From NCBI GenBank assembly GCA_002118135.1, contig BDIU01000399.1:62204-126203 (forward strand): 64,000 bases of DNA, in the 5' to 3' direction. The notes below the pieces were generated by a model that was not told the DNA's origin, made no database searches, and saw only the letters and a program-made list of their open reading frames with translations. A program made the position numbers and the translations under genes. Numbering within the stretch: position 1 is the first letter of the stretch; every line of letters starts with the position of its first letter. Of the stretch, positions 44,525 through 56,625 are shown piece after piece. This DNA is from Trebouxia sp. TZW2008. Lineage: Eukaryota; Chlorophyta; Trebouxiophyceae; Trebouxiales; Trebouxiaceae.

Positions 44525-47500
44525 ATGCATGTGTCCGGGCGTTTTGCAGCGTTACAGCGTAACGCAAGAAGTGTTGAGCCAGGGCTTCAGCTCGACAGGC
44601 TCGCGGTAGCGTGAGGACCCTGAGCAGGACCTGCAGCACGGCCAGACAGCCCATAGACCGCGTCGGAATCCAGTCGCCTAGCCATGGCCATTGAGGGCGA
44701 CTAACAGTACCTTTGCAACTTTGGCAGCATCGCAAGTACGTGCGGATGCTGCCGATAGAGGACAGCATATGCCTGGCGGAGCTCGCTGCAGGCACCAACT
44801 CATGGTCAGTAGCATCTCTTCGGGGCGTGCGTCATCGATTTTACCGAAGTCTGCGTGTTTGCCCTAATAGGCTACGTTAAGCTGGTTCGGCTGTCACTAC
44901 CATCTTCAGGCTGCAGCGTTTAACTGACTCACGACAAGTTGTTGCCTAACCAGGTACAACGTGACCGACTCAGTCCGCGATGCCTTGGAGACCCTCGTCA
45001 AACATGCTTCAAGTCAGAACAGACGCATCAGGTGAGACTCGCTGAGGAATACTGTATGATGCCATTGCCACTTGCCATTTGCTGATGACATGACAGCTGC
45101 ACAGCCAAATGTGTTTTGAGGGAGCACTGTGCACAGGCATTTGGAGGAGGCACTTGCCAGAAGCGAGTCTGGTACAGCTCGAAGCCATGACAAGCTGGAG
45201 GGCAAGATTGAGCAAGTGCAAGAGGAGGTTCAGTCTGCCAGGGCCTGTGCGGTGCGCACCACATCTCAGCACAGCACCAAGCACTTTGAAATTTGCACCT
45301 GACCTTCAGTCTCAAGCAACTTTGTCAGCATTGATTCATCGCTCCAGATTACCTGGAGAAAGCGCTAGACTGTTGCTGTGAAAGCACCATATGCATTGGC
45401 TGCAGTAAACTTGGCTGCATTAATCTTGGCTGCATTGTAAATTTTACCCTATGCAGCTGCAGTGCAAGTAACACAAGCTGTTGACGCAGCCAACGCACAC
45501 GGTGCTTTCACTGAAGGCCATCACAGACATCTGTGTTGCCTGTTTGTTCACAGCTCTCGCTCCATCTCATTGCGGGTGAATGCTACCTGCCAGAGTGATG
45601 ACTTATGATAGAGGGTGCAGCAGTCAGAGCTAATCACGTTTGGCATGAGCGTCGATGTCTAGATTGCCTGGCTGTTAGCTAGCACTGTTGTGTTATGTTG
45701 CAGATAGATGACACCTTTCAGAATGATGACCTGACGCACAGGTTGCAGCACCACCCCTGCAGACAGTCTGCAGCATCACAGATCTTGTGTTGCCCGAGTG
45801 CTCTGAGCTACCCTTGCATCTTGCTGCAGGTGGGGGCCACCATTCAGAGTGGCGACTTGAGGCACAGGGTGCAGCAATTAGAGCTAACCACATGTGGCAT
45901 GACCGTCTATGTTGCCTGGCTGTTAGCAAGTATTGTTGTGTTATGTTGCAGGTAGACGCTACCATTCAGAGTGATGACCTGAGGCACAAGGCACAGCATT
46001 TGGAGCTGACCACATGTGATGTGGCATGATTACCTGCCATGCATGTTTGCCCACAGCTACCCCTGCATGTTATCACAGCTGGCCACCAATCAGAGTGATG
46101 ACTTGAGACGCAAGGTGCAGCATCAGGCATTCATGTGTTATGACTGTTCAGTAACAGCTATATTGTGACTTGTTGCAGGTAGACGCCACCATTCAGAGTG
46201 ATGACTTGAGGCATAGGGTGCAGCATCTTGAGCTGACCACATGTGGCATGACCATGGATCTGGCTCGTGCCCCCAGTCCAGGGTCTCTTTCCAGCGAGGG
46301 CAGCCGCCACCGCCACTGGGGCCATGCCAGACCACCTTCTGGCCCTGCTGTGCTTGAGCGGCTCGACCAGATGGACAAGAGCCTGGAAAGCGTCAGTTGG
46401 GTGGCAAACAAAGCCAAGGTAATTACATTGCCTAACGCTATGACTTGTCTTCTCAGGCAAGATCAATATGATGCTGATTTTGCTGTCCTGATTTTGTTTT
46501 GAAGCTGGGAAATGTTCATGACAGCTGTACTGTAATGGCTGCAGTGAAGAGAGAGCGTGCATGCATTCAGACTGGCACATGCGTTCTGGCTGCTGGCTGC
46601 TCATCCTGAACCTGAGTTTGCTGAGTGTCAGGCATTGCAATATTGTGGGAGGACAAGGTTCATTCTGTTGGTCAGAGTCAAGACACGCTCCATGTTACAT
46701 GTCCCAGTACAGGCATACTGCTATCTGAAACGACTCATCACCAAGACTGTGAATTGTGCAGGAAGACTTTGAGGCCACCAACACAACTGTGTATGAGGTG
46801 GAGAAGCGCATGGAGGAGCGCTTGACTGAGGTCAGGACAGATCTGAGCCTTGCCACAGCAGAATGCCGGCAGGGAGCCCTGAGTGAGGCGCTGCGTAACA
46901 ACAAGGTGCAGCTGGACAGCTTGCAGGACCGCCTCACCCTGCGCATCCAAGGTAGACTGCACTTCCATATGTTCACAAGCCTGTGTCTCACATAAAGCTG
47001 TGGATTGCATCTGCATGGCTTTGCACAGCGTTGAATGCACAGAGCTCTGAGTGGGGCGCTACAAAAAAGCAAAGTGCAGCTGGACAGCCTGCAGGACCGC
47101 CTTAACCTGCGCATACAAGGTACCTTTGCACTCCTTCATGCTCGCAACGTATGTAAGCTCTGTCTGATGCAAGCTGTGTACTAAACTTGCCTGGCTTTGC
47201 ATAGCGCTGAATGTTGTTAGGGGCCTTGAGCAAGGCACAGCGTAGCAACAAGGTGCAGCTGGACAGCCTGCAAGAGCGCCTCACCCTGCGCATACCAGGT
47301 ACCCTGCAACCCTTCACGCTCACAATGCAGGCATGCTTCGTCACATAGAAAGCCGCGAATTGCACTTGCACCATGCAGCTCAATAGGAAGCGCGCTCGAA
47401 GGCAAGCCGTACAATGCTGATGTGCAAATAGCAATCTGCATGGTGCTCTTTCAAGGTTGGAGCAGCAGCACAGTGACCTGGCCTCGGCAGCTGAGCAGAG

Positions 47501-50500
47501 CGAGGCCAGGGTGAGTCAGCTGGAGGTGTCAGCCGCCCAGCTTCTCGATTTTTAGCTTTTCACAGTACAACCTTAAAAGTGCAGAAGGAGCCAGCATTGC
47601 CCAACAACCACCAAGACATTGATGTAACCAGGACATGATTGTGCGCTGTAGGAGTGGAACAGCAGCAACACAATGAGCTGGCATCAGCAGCTGAGCAGAG
47701 TGAGGCCAGGGTGAGTGAGGTGGAGGCTGAGCTGGGTGCTAAAGTGAGGGCTGTGAGTCAGTTGCTGGACCACACGGCTAAGGCAGGCAGCCAGGTCATG
47801 GCTCACGTGGCTCAGCTGGAGGAACAAACCAAGGCAGACCTCGCAGGTCAGACCCTTTTCCTCCTCACCTGCCATTGCTGCATGCAGGCTATGACTGCAT
47901 ACTCATGTGAATGTACCCTGTGTCCTGTAACTCTACACTCATGTGAACAAGCTAAGTTGGGTATTGCCCGTGTGGCTCAGCTGGAGGAACGCTTGAAGGC
48001 AGACCTTGCTGGTCAGACACCTATTTGATGCATGCTCAAAGACGTTCTTTGCCTTCCACTGTCACTGGTGTTCAAGGCTGGCGCGCCACAATTTGGAGCT
48101 TCATGGGATGGAACAAAGAAGTGCTGCAGGTGTACTATGCTTGTGCACTCATGTGGATGTGCCAAGATTGACATTGCCGGTCAGGGTCCATCCTCATTGC
48201 TTTATGCACACCATACCTGTACATTCTAGTGCATGTGTCAAAGCTGGCATTAAGGTCACAGTCCATGTGACTCAGCTAGTAAAGCACACAGGACGCAGAC
48301 CTTGTTGGTCAATCCCTGTTTGTCTTGCTGACAACGTGTCAATACTGCCTGCATCAAATCAAACAGCAAGATCAGAGCATGCTCTCTGCAGTCCAAGCAG
48401 AAATGATGATTGTCACGATCAGAGCGATGCCAGGCCACATACTTGCAGCGCAACAGTAGTGGGCATGCTGGCACAGTATAGCATCTGAACAAGCGCAGCA
48501 GCTGTTCAGAAGTTGCCGTCATACACAGCCACGCCAACAGACAATGTATGTCATGCAGCAGCTGAGCACAAGATGCATGAGCTGTACACTTTCATACCAC
48601 CCATGGACACACAGACGATCAGTAGCATGTGGCGTCTGAGTATGAAGTGTGTGCAGGGTTGGATGAGGCAGTGGAGAAACTGACGGAGCAGAAGGTGGAT
48701 GCTGGCGGCATGGAGAGCTACACCCACCAGATCAGCAAGGTGTGCCTGCATGTTTCTTGCTAGCCCAGTTGGTTTTTGCCGTAATGCTTGTTGACTCTAC
48801 AAACATTCCTATCATGATTTCCAAATCAGACTGGCCTGGTAACACAGCTAGCACTTGTGCCAGCATGTGTAGCATTGCCATTATCATGTTGATGACCCCC
48901 CTGCAGACTTCCATTGCCTTGCAGAAGATTTCTAAGCTAGACAGAAGAGATGCTGAGCAATGCATGCTGTGCTGTGCAGCTGTTTGAGCAGAGTGGGCAA
49001 GGGATCAGGAAAGAGGACATGCAGCATGCTGATGAGCTAGGAAGACAATCTTTTCTGTTGCCAGAGCAAGACAAAAGATTTTGTGATCACTGTATGCTTT
49101 GATGAGGAGTTCTAGGAAGCGGATAATAACGTACACCTCACTAGCTCCAATGATATTCCATAAAAAGCATTCCTTTTCATGTTGCAGCTGTTTGAGCAGA
49201 GTGCGCGAGGGGTGAGAAAGGAGGCCATGCACCATGCAGATGAGCTGCATAGGGCCCTAGGGCAGCGCCTGGAGGCAGGGCTAGGGCAGAAAGCTGATGC
49301 AGCCCTAGTGGGGCGGGAAGGGCAATCTGCCAGGAAGCAGCTTAGTGATCTTTGGGCTGAGGCGGAAGCTGCCAGGGAAGGGCTGGACCATGTGAAGGGC
49401 AGTTTGCAGCACACCGAGGGGCAGGTGAAGGGCCTGCAGGACAAGCTTGCCCTAACCAAGGTCAGCTCATAAGCCTTGATTATGAGTTTGTAAAGTTGAG
49501 TCAGCGTCCATTCTGCAAATGCCAGGATTGTGTTGAACGCCAAAAGCGACTTGCAGTATTGACATTATGCCCCAGGTCCCAGGCTGTTTCAGGCAGCGAA
49601 GGCTGCTTGTACGCTGTAAGAACAATCGATGTAAGGACAATCTCAACGCAGAGACAATGCCATTGGTAACCACTGACTGCATTCTGACTGCCATGGTCCC
49701 TCTGAGTAAGCATAATTTGATGTAAGACATTATTCCTGGTAATCAATGCAGTTGTCACATTGAGAGATTACTGTATCATGCCTCAAGGCAGAAACTCTGC
49801 TTACTCATATTTTGTCTGTACATTTACGCTGCTGCCGCTGACGAGGATCTTGTCCTTTGTACCTTTCATGCTTACCTTCTGTCTGTGCATTCAAGATGCA
49901 TGATGTTTTTGCATTGAAGATAAATTTATTCTGTGCACTCAAGACCAGCTGGTAGAGAACCTCACCTTTTCTGTTTGGATTCTCAGGACAAGGTGAAGGA
50001 GGTGCAGAATGAGGTGGGCCTGGCTGATGCCGCTGCTGCTGCCACCACTGCTGCTTTGGAGGCCGAGTCAATTAGGTCAGCCATCCCTGCTTCAAGCATC
50101 TCCGCTTGATGTGTGATCCGCATCCTGTATGGTCTTGGTACAACCTTGGGCCAGCCCACATGCACCTTTGCCCTGCACATTATGATGTACAGTTTCTCAT
50201 TTGTATCCTGCTGTCAACATACATGTCTTGCACAGCATATAATGCATTCAGTTCTCAAGTGTGTTGAGCTGTTAGTGTACCTAAGTGTTTCTTCACTGCT
50301 GAGGGTACACCTTCACGCAAAATTGTATGGATGTGCAGGGGCCGCGAGGTGGAGCAGAGAGTACAACACCTGGCAGGGGCAATTGCCATCATCAAGGAGA
50401 CTCTGTATGGCCCTTCTAGCAGCCCTGACCGCCCTGTCTCTTCTTCGCCTTCTTCCCGCTCCCGCTCTGCCTCCCCTGCCCCAGGAAGGGCTGATGGGGG

Positions 50501-53500
50501 AGCCCTGCTGGCTAGCCATGGTAAGCATGGAATGCCCTATGCTGTATCACGGTACATTGTGCATGCAATGTCATGGCCATGCAGTAATATTACTGTAATT
50601 CTCAGAGCTGATCATGTGCAGAAGAGAGGGGTAATCAGTTAGCACATGGTAGTGATGTTTCACCCGCGGCTCTTGCCTTAGCTTGCTAGGTGTGTGTCTG
50701 ACTGATACAAGACTTTGCAATGAATTCGTACAATCGTGGACACTGCAGCTTTTCAAAGCTGCACCATCATCGCTCAAGTGCCTGAAAAAGACACCGCCAG
50801 TGGCTGAGTATCCTTGATGTCCGTGCGACCCAGTTCTCAGCCCGTCACAGCATACCATACCAGGCAATTCACCAACGCTGCAGTCATACAGCCGATTTCT
50901 GACAAGATGTGGGCCATATGCAGGTGCATTGACAGGGCGTCTGGCGGCAGTCGTGGAGCAAGTGGAGGGGCTGCAGACCACCTTGCAGGGCAAAGCCGAT
51001 CAAGCAGCCTTGCAGGAGACAAAGCAGCAGGTGCAGGAGGGCAGGCAGCAGGGGCAGGCCACCAGCACTGCCCTGGCCCAGCTTGAGGGCAGTTTGAGGC
51101 AGCAGGGGCAGGAGCAGGCTGCGGCCCTGCACCGCCTAGAAGCCCTGCACGCCAAATCATCCCAGGGTGAGCATGGCCCTACATGCCTGATGAAAATGGA
51201 ATCTGGGTGCAGGGGCACCACAGTTCTTGTCGTGATCAAGACTGGATCTACAGGGAAATGGCCTGCTGCAAGCCGTTTGGCATAGGGATGGCTGAGCTGC
51301 AGGAGGGTCATTTGGGGTGGCTAGGCCAAGAGCAGATAACAGGCCTTCACTGCATGAAAGGCAGCTTGTCATATGACGTCAGCGTAGCATTGATCCATGT
51401 GGAACATGTGTAACACAGATCATGTCTGGAGCCAATTAGCCTAACCCCAAGCAGGATCATCATAATTTGCTGAAATTGCCTGGGCGTCTTAAGCTCTTGC
51501 CGCAAGACAATGGGGCAAAGCTCCCTGTTGTGCTGGGTTCAACCTGCTATTCCGCATTAAGTTTTGGCAGATGACCGTAGTGACGCATGCAATTGTGTTT
51601 CATGCACAAGCTGCAGCAGCACCTGCAGCAGCAGCAGCTTAGCCCTTGAGGAAGCCTTCTGTTGCATTTGGTCAGCACAACAGCATCTCAACACTCCTCA
51701 TCTGCTTGCCCACCATCAGCAAATCATCAGGTGAGCTTGCTGACTAAGAATTTGACACAGCTTTTCCAGCTGCACAGCCATGAGCAACGGAAAGTTGATT
51801 TAAAGCTGTGAATGCCTCAGAAACCTCTGGCAGATTCCATGCAGGGGTGCAACAGCAACGCATGACGTCAACAGTCCACCAACAATCTCAACTGTGACTG
51901 TTACTTACTGCTGGAATGCAGAGCGCGCAACCACAAGTGAGGTGAAGCGTTGGGTAGGTGAGGCCATTGAGGAGGGCAGGGGGCATGTCAAGGAGAGGGT
52001 GGGGCTGTTGACCTCAGCCCTGCAGCAGCTGACTGATGCTGTGGAGCAGGACAGGTCCCAGGCTGCTGAGGTGGCTGGTGACTACACCCCCAAGCAACTC
52101 CAGGTCAGCACTATGCCACACAGCTACAATAGTTGCATCAGCTGTTGGTGTATTCTTGCCTTATTGAGTTGCTGCCTCCATTGCATGCTGATGTCTCACG
52201 GATCTTGCAGGTTGCTCAGGTGGCGGGTGACTATAATCCCAAGCAGCTCCTGGTCAACACCATGGTATCGCGTCACAGTGGCGTATTGCATCAGCTGTCA
52301 CGTGTCATTGACATGATTGCTCCACTGCTGCTTCTCCCACGCGCATTGGTGTGGTGAGGTTCATCTGCAGGCAGTCTTGTGCTTCAGCGCTGTATGAAGT
52401 GGGGTTTTCTGCTGGTTTTCCACTGTTTCTGCAGAGCTGATGCCTGACACAATGACATGGGGTACAGGGAGCGCGCTGCTCGTGCAGTAGGGATGATGTT
52501 GATGACAGTTCACTTGTGACAACTCCTGTTGCAACAAGGCTCAGGACCAGGGCTGGAGCGGCAGTGCTAATGCTAATGCAGTTCTGATAAACGCACGCAT
52601 CACAGGATCTATCAATGCAGGACCTGTTGGCACAAGGGCCCGCGAGCCTGCTGCTGGTGTAGTGATGATGATCTGATGACAACAACAGGGGGAGATGCCA
52701 CCTTTCTGCAGCCGACACTGCTGGCTGATGCAGCAGGACATTGCTGCAATGTGCATGCTAATGTTGATGATGGCGGCAAGGCAACGCTGATAAAGCTGTA
52801 TGGTCACTAAGGCAAATCTGACAAGACTTGTTGGTCAACAATGCTGGTGGCATTGCAGGACATGGTGGCAAGGGGGACAGAGAGCCTGCTGGTGGTGCAG
52901 CGCCAGGTGGCATCAGTGCAGGCTAACGCTGAGGAGCAGCTAACCCGCACTGCAGCTGGGCTGAGAAGCAGCCTGCAGGAGCTGCACAACAGTCACCACC
53001 GTCACCGCGACCTCCTTCAGGTGTGCCTTTATCTCTGGTATCATCCTAAGCCTTGTTGTGACTGCTTTGCACGATTACAGAATGCCAGAAGGTGCTGGGC
53101 TGAGGGCCAGCCTGCAGCTGCACAACAGCCACCACCGCCATAGGGACTTTCTCCAGGTATGCCTGTTCTTGCATTAACAGATGTCTCACTGTAGCAAGGT
53201 GCATTATGCAATGCCCCGCGACATTGGCACAATGTTGTGCAAGCATGACACGTTCATCAGCTGCTGCTTTGGAAGCTTTCCACAAGCCCTGTGCCACACC
53301 TCTTTCTTCCTTCATGCCCATGTTTGCCCCTTTCCTGCTGCCTGAGGAGCCAACATCTGCATGTTGCTGTCAGGTTGATACAATTGGTTGTGTTCATACA
53401 GTGGTACGTGTTGATACAATGGCATGTGTTGATATACCTTTCAAATGGGCTGATAGGATGCAGCATGCTGATACAATGACATGTGTTGATATAGGTCTGA

Positions 53501-55952
53501 GTCAGGCCGATACAACCATGTGTATTGATACGATGGGATGAGTCGACACATTGGCGTGTGTTTCTGCAGGCAACAGAGGAGCAGGTGGCACGGCTTGGGT
53601 TGGATGTGGGGGGACGGGTGACACCCGACCAGGCACGCGCTCTGGTAATTAGGGAGCTCAGGGGACGCGACCAGGCGGACTCTGACAAGTGGCAGGTCAG
53701 TCTCCTTGCTGTTGCTTCCTTCTACTTGTTGAGGGTCCCTTCCCTTCCCTTCCCTTCCCTTCCCTTCCCTTCCCTTCCCTTCCCTTCCCTTCCCTTGTGC
53801 AGCACTCCACTCATCCATATCAAGCCGTATGTGTGTACATCACCTGTATATATCACTTTCAAAAGCTTGAACTCATCTTGACGAGTAGCTTTCATACCAT
53901 CATACCAAATCAAGCTTCAGGTGCATTGGCGTGTGACTGAGGTGGCTCAAACAAAGCTGCCACTGAAAGTATTCCAATGTGTGCAGTGCCTGGTGCAGCA
54001 CTTCACCAATGCTTTTGAGGAGACCAAGAGGGAGCTGGAGGGCACGAGGAGTGACATGGACACTACTCACAAGAGGTGTAATAGTTTCTGACCAAGTCAA
54101 TTCAAACAAAGCTGCTGCTCATGCTGTAGCACTGTGTGTGTGCAGAGTCTGGTGCAGCGCTTCACCAGCGCTTTTGAGGAGACCGAGAGAGAGCTGGAGG
54201 GCATGAGCAGTGAAACAGACACCAGCTTCCAGGGATGAATCTATTGTGCTTGAGCAATGCTGCCACCAATGCTGTAGCGCTCAGTGCAGACCCTCCAAAG
54301 GGACCAAGAGAGAGCTGAAGGGCATGAGCAGTGACATAAGTGCCAGCTTCCTAGCGATGATCCTGTTGTACTTGAGCAGTGCTGCCATCATTGTTGTAGC
54401 ACTGGGTGTGTATACAGGGCCTGGTGCAGCGCTTCACCAGTGCGTTTGAGGAGACCAAGAGGGAGCTGGAGGGCATGAGCAGTGACATGGACGCCAATTT
54501 GAGCCTGCAGCTGGCCAGCAAGCTCAACACAGAGGACCTGCCTCAGAAGCTGCAGGAGGCCAGCTTAGTCAGCCGAGCTAGCCTGCAGGCCCAGGTCAAG
54601 CAGGTCAGTTACCAAAAAGCACCATTCTTCAAACCTTTCAACACAAAGCTATGTCTAGAGTGCTCATGGTTCAGTTGCACTTTTGCTTTTACAAAGCACA
54701 GAGACCCGCAGCATTGCACCTGCATTGTAGGCAAGGCCAGAAAATGGTGCATAGGCCATGATGTTGAACCTTTGTACATAGTGTGTGATTTGCCAAGGAA
54801 CACGACAGTATCCAAAAGTTCTGATTATGAAAAAAATCAAACATGCCGAGGATCATGAGCAAATTGTTGGCTTGCACATGTCCAATGACATGTCAGCACA
54901 CTGCGCTGAACACAAAAGAACGTCACGTCATGATATAGTATTTGAACCATTGATGGCTTGTGGCAGGTTGCAACATGCGCATGTTCCGGCATACATGATC
55001 AGCTCACAGCCCATGCACAGCACCTGGTCATTTGCATCAGCAAGTTTGACTGGTGGCATGATCTTAGAGGCAGCCAAGGCAATGCTGAATGTCACAGTCT
55101 CACGGTATTTGGCTGAGTGCATTGAGACATAGGCATTGCATGGTGTGGATTGTTCATCATCTCACATGCTATAATTGTAAGGTGTTGACTGTTGAACATC
55201 TTACGTGGTGTGGTGGTGCACATTCAGCCTGCATGATACAGGTGGAGGCATCCTGTGAGAGGCTGTGCCAGGCTCTGGGCGGGGAGGTGCACCGCTTGGC
55301 GCTGCAGGTGCAGGTCCTGGAGCAGTCCGACACCCTTGCCATTGAGGCTGCAGAGGTGCGCCCTGCCTTGTCAAGCAGATGCTTGCACAATTGCACATGC
55401 AAGGGCAGTAGACCTTGAATGCATTGTCAAGCTTCCATGAAGTTTCGCGTATTGTGAGCCTGCTGTACACATCTTGCATGTCTCAAGCCTCGTCGCTTTG
55501 AGGCAATCGATCAGCGCGAAGCATTGAGGCTGAAGCAGTGCACCAATAGTATGCACCAGCAATGATGCTCATTTTCTGTACATTGTCAGCCTTATTGTGT
55601 ACACATTTTGCTGTACACTCTCTGCTGAAAAGTTTGCCATCTGCAGGATTTGAATCACCTCAGAAAGGCAATCAGCAAGAAGGTAGACAGGGAGACCGTT
55701 GAGATGGATCTGGAACGTATTCACAAGGCTTTGCGCTGCAAGGCGAATGTGCATGCCATGTCAGAGGCATTGTCACAGAAGCTGGACATTCATGCCTTTC
55801 TGACAGCTAATGCCTCTGTCCAGAAGATCCCTGCTTATGACCCTTCTGAGCAAAAAGATCACGAGCCCAAGACTGATCTTTCTGCTGTCAAGGATATCAA
55901 GGCACCGTTGAGTAGCAGACCCAGCTTGGCAAGGCAAGGCTGGAAGAACTAG
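44525..55952 (+). CDS. Large coiled-coil protein, function unknown
   Basis: Exons: 44525-44605 (tentative), 44728-44804, 44954-45031, 45137-45251, 46179-46418, 46762-46951, 47652-47846, 48657-48739, 49188-49460, 49987-50075, 50339-50520, 50924-51166, 51922-52103, 52859-53020, 53570-53695, 54418-54603, 55242-55355, 55647-55952. All phases agree, giving about 973 aa. After a short globular start (KYVRMLPIEDSICLAELAAG) the protein is almost entirely heptad-like and rich in Gln, Glu, Leu and Ala, for example KLEGKIEQVQEEVQSA and LDSLQDRLTLRIQ. Two Ser/Pro-rich linkers occur, near SPGSLSSEGS and in exon 11 (SSSPSSRSRSASPAP). The C-terminus has MSEALSQKLDIHAFLTANA. This is a cytoskeletal or ciliary-type architecture, but I recognise no orthologue. 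Introns are long and full of copied exon edges. Confidence 0.75.
45690..46178 (+). repeat. Four extra copies of the acceptor edge of coiled-coil exon 5
   Basis: The true exon starts at 46179 (VDATIQSDDLRHRVQHLEL). Diverged copies after TGCAG-like acceptors or their remnants start near 45705, 45831, 45954 and 46080, spaced about 125 bp. Each keeps CATTCAGAGTGATGAC-like and CATGTGGCATGAC-like stretches to varying degree. Confidence 0.85.
46878..47310 (+). repeat. Copies of the donor edge of coiled-coil exon 6
   Basis: Exon 6 ends at 46951 with LDSLQDRLTLRIQ and a GTAGAC donor. The same exon end plus donor recurs near 47045-47122 and 47220-47300 (AGCTGGACAGCCTGCA, then CGCATACAAGGTACC and CGCATACCAGGTACC). 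Here the donor side, not the acceptor side, was copied. Confidence 0.85.
47455..48310 (+). repeat. Copies of parts of coiled-coil exon 7
   Basis: The 5' part of exon 7 (EQQQHNELASAAEQSEAR at 47652) has an upstream copy at about 47458-47540. Its 3' part (HVAQLEEQTKADLAG and donor) has downstream copies near 47960-48020 and, more decayed, 48262-48315. Copies therefore flank the true exon on both sides. Confidence 0.8.
48985..49055 (+). repeat. Copy of the acceptor edge of coiled-coil exon 9
   Basis: CTGTTTGAGCAGAGTG and following sequence match the start of the true exon at 49188 (LFEQSARGVRKEAMHHADEL). The copy then diverges and loses the frame. Confidence 0.75.
49600..49772 (-). mobile_element. 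Inverted-repeat element (MITE-like), copy 1, in an intron
   Basis: About 172 bp in the intron between coiled-coil exons 9 and 10. It aligns along its length with the reverse complement of the element at 63166-63337, sharing CCATTGGTAACCA, TTCTGACTGC and TGGTCCCTCTGAGT. Its termini are worn, so the inverted repeats are no longer obvious. Confidence 0.7.
52205..52260 (+). repeat. Copy of the donor edge of coiled-coil exon 13
   Basis: The exon 13 end (AEVAGDYTPKQLQ then GTCAGC, at 52103) recurs at about 52212-52255, reading AQVAGDYNPKQLLV before diverging. Confidence 0.75.
53080..53165 (+). repeat. Copy of the donor edge of coiled-coil exon 14
   Basis: The exon 14 end (LQELHNSHHRHRDLLQ plus donor at 53020) recurs at about 53095-53160 with GCACAACAGCCACCACCG and a GTATGC donor. 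Confidence 0.8.
53737..53796 (+). repeat. (CCCTT)12 microsatellite
   Basis: Twelve perfect CCCTT units in the intron after coiled-coil exon 15. It does not match the plant-type telomere repeat, so it is a simple repeat and not a telomere remnant. Confidence 0.95.
53987..54417 (+). repeat. Three extra copies of coiled-coil exon 16 start
   Basis: The true exon is 54418-54603 (GLVQRFTSAFEETKRELEG). Copies start at 53987 (CLVQHFTNAFEETKRELEG), 54146 (SLVQRFTSAFEETEREL) and about 54280 (decayed). The first two keep an acceptor and the correct phase, but lack a donor that would restore the frame. Confidence 0.85.
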
Positions 55953-56625
55953 ATAGCAGCAGATCTTGTACAGGTTCAGCAGTGATGTATGCAACACAAT
56001 GACTGTGTGTTGTTCAGACCATTAGGCAATTGCAGGTGACGGTCTTGTGCATGTCGCCAGGGTCAACATGGCCCTGTCTCAGACATTGCTATGCAGCATG
56101 TGTGTAATGTCATCTGATGCTGCGGCATCACATGCGCAAGGTACCCAAAATGCTGACAAGGTGAAGCTGCTATTTTCACACTGCACTTTCAGTGCTGCTT
56201 CACAGTACACGCAGCGTTGTACCAGACTGAATGTCAATATGTGACTGTCCACATCTCAACGAGACTCGCAATACCAGCAACAAAATTGTAGCACATTAAA
56301 AAAGTATACGCAGTGAAAGAAACATCGCATGCAGTGCTTGTGACACATACAATGTCCTGCGGCATGGACAATGCTCTCTGAGACATGCTTGCAGCTAGCA
56401 ATGCAGGCATGCAGCTGGCAAAACTTGGTCTGAAGCTGCTGGCACTTTGTCAGGCATCTGATACATGTCTCATAAGTGACTGGTCATTGGCAAGCCCAGA
56501 ACTGCTGCAAAGCACGGCTTCAGCACAGCTTGCTAGGCTGTCCCACACCACAAGCACTGCTGTCAGCAGACGCTGGCAGGGATTCTTTGTTACTGTCCTG
56601 ACCAACTGCATCCTGCATAATCAGA
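55953..56625. other. Convergent spacer
   Basis: About 670 bp between the coiled-coil stop and the HCF244 stop. No exon pattern was found; presumed 3' untranslated regions of both genes. Confidence 0.5.

Noticed and set aside
53737..53796. Possible interstitial telomere repeat
   Set aside because: The unit is CCCTT, not the seven-base TTTAGGG type expected in green algae, and it lies within an intron.
53987..54240. Additional coiled-coil exons or mutually exclusive exons
   Set aside because: Acceptors and phase are intact, but neither copy has a donor that keeps the downstream frame, so they are treated as decayed copies unless transcripts show otherwise.
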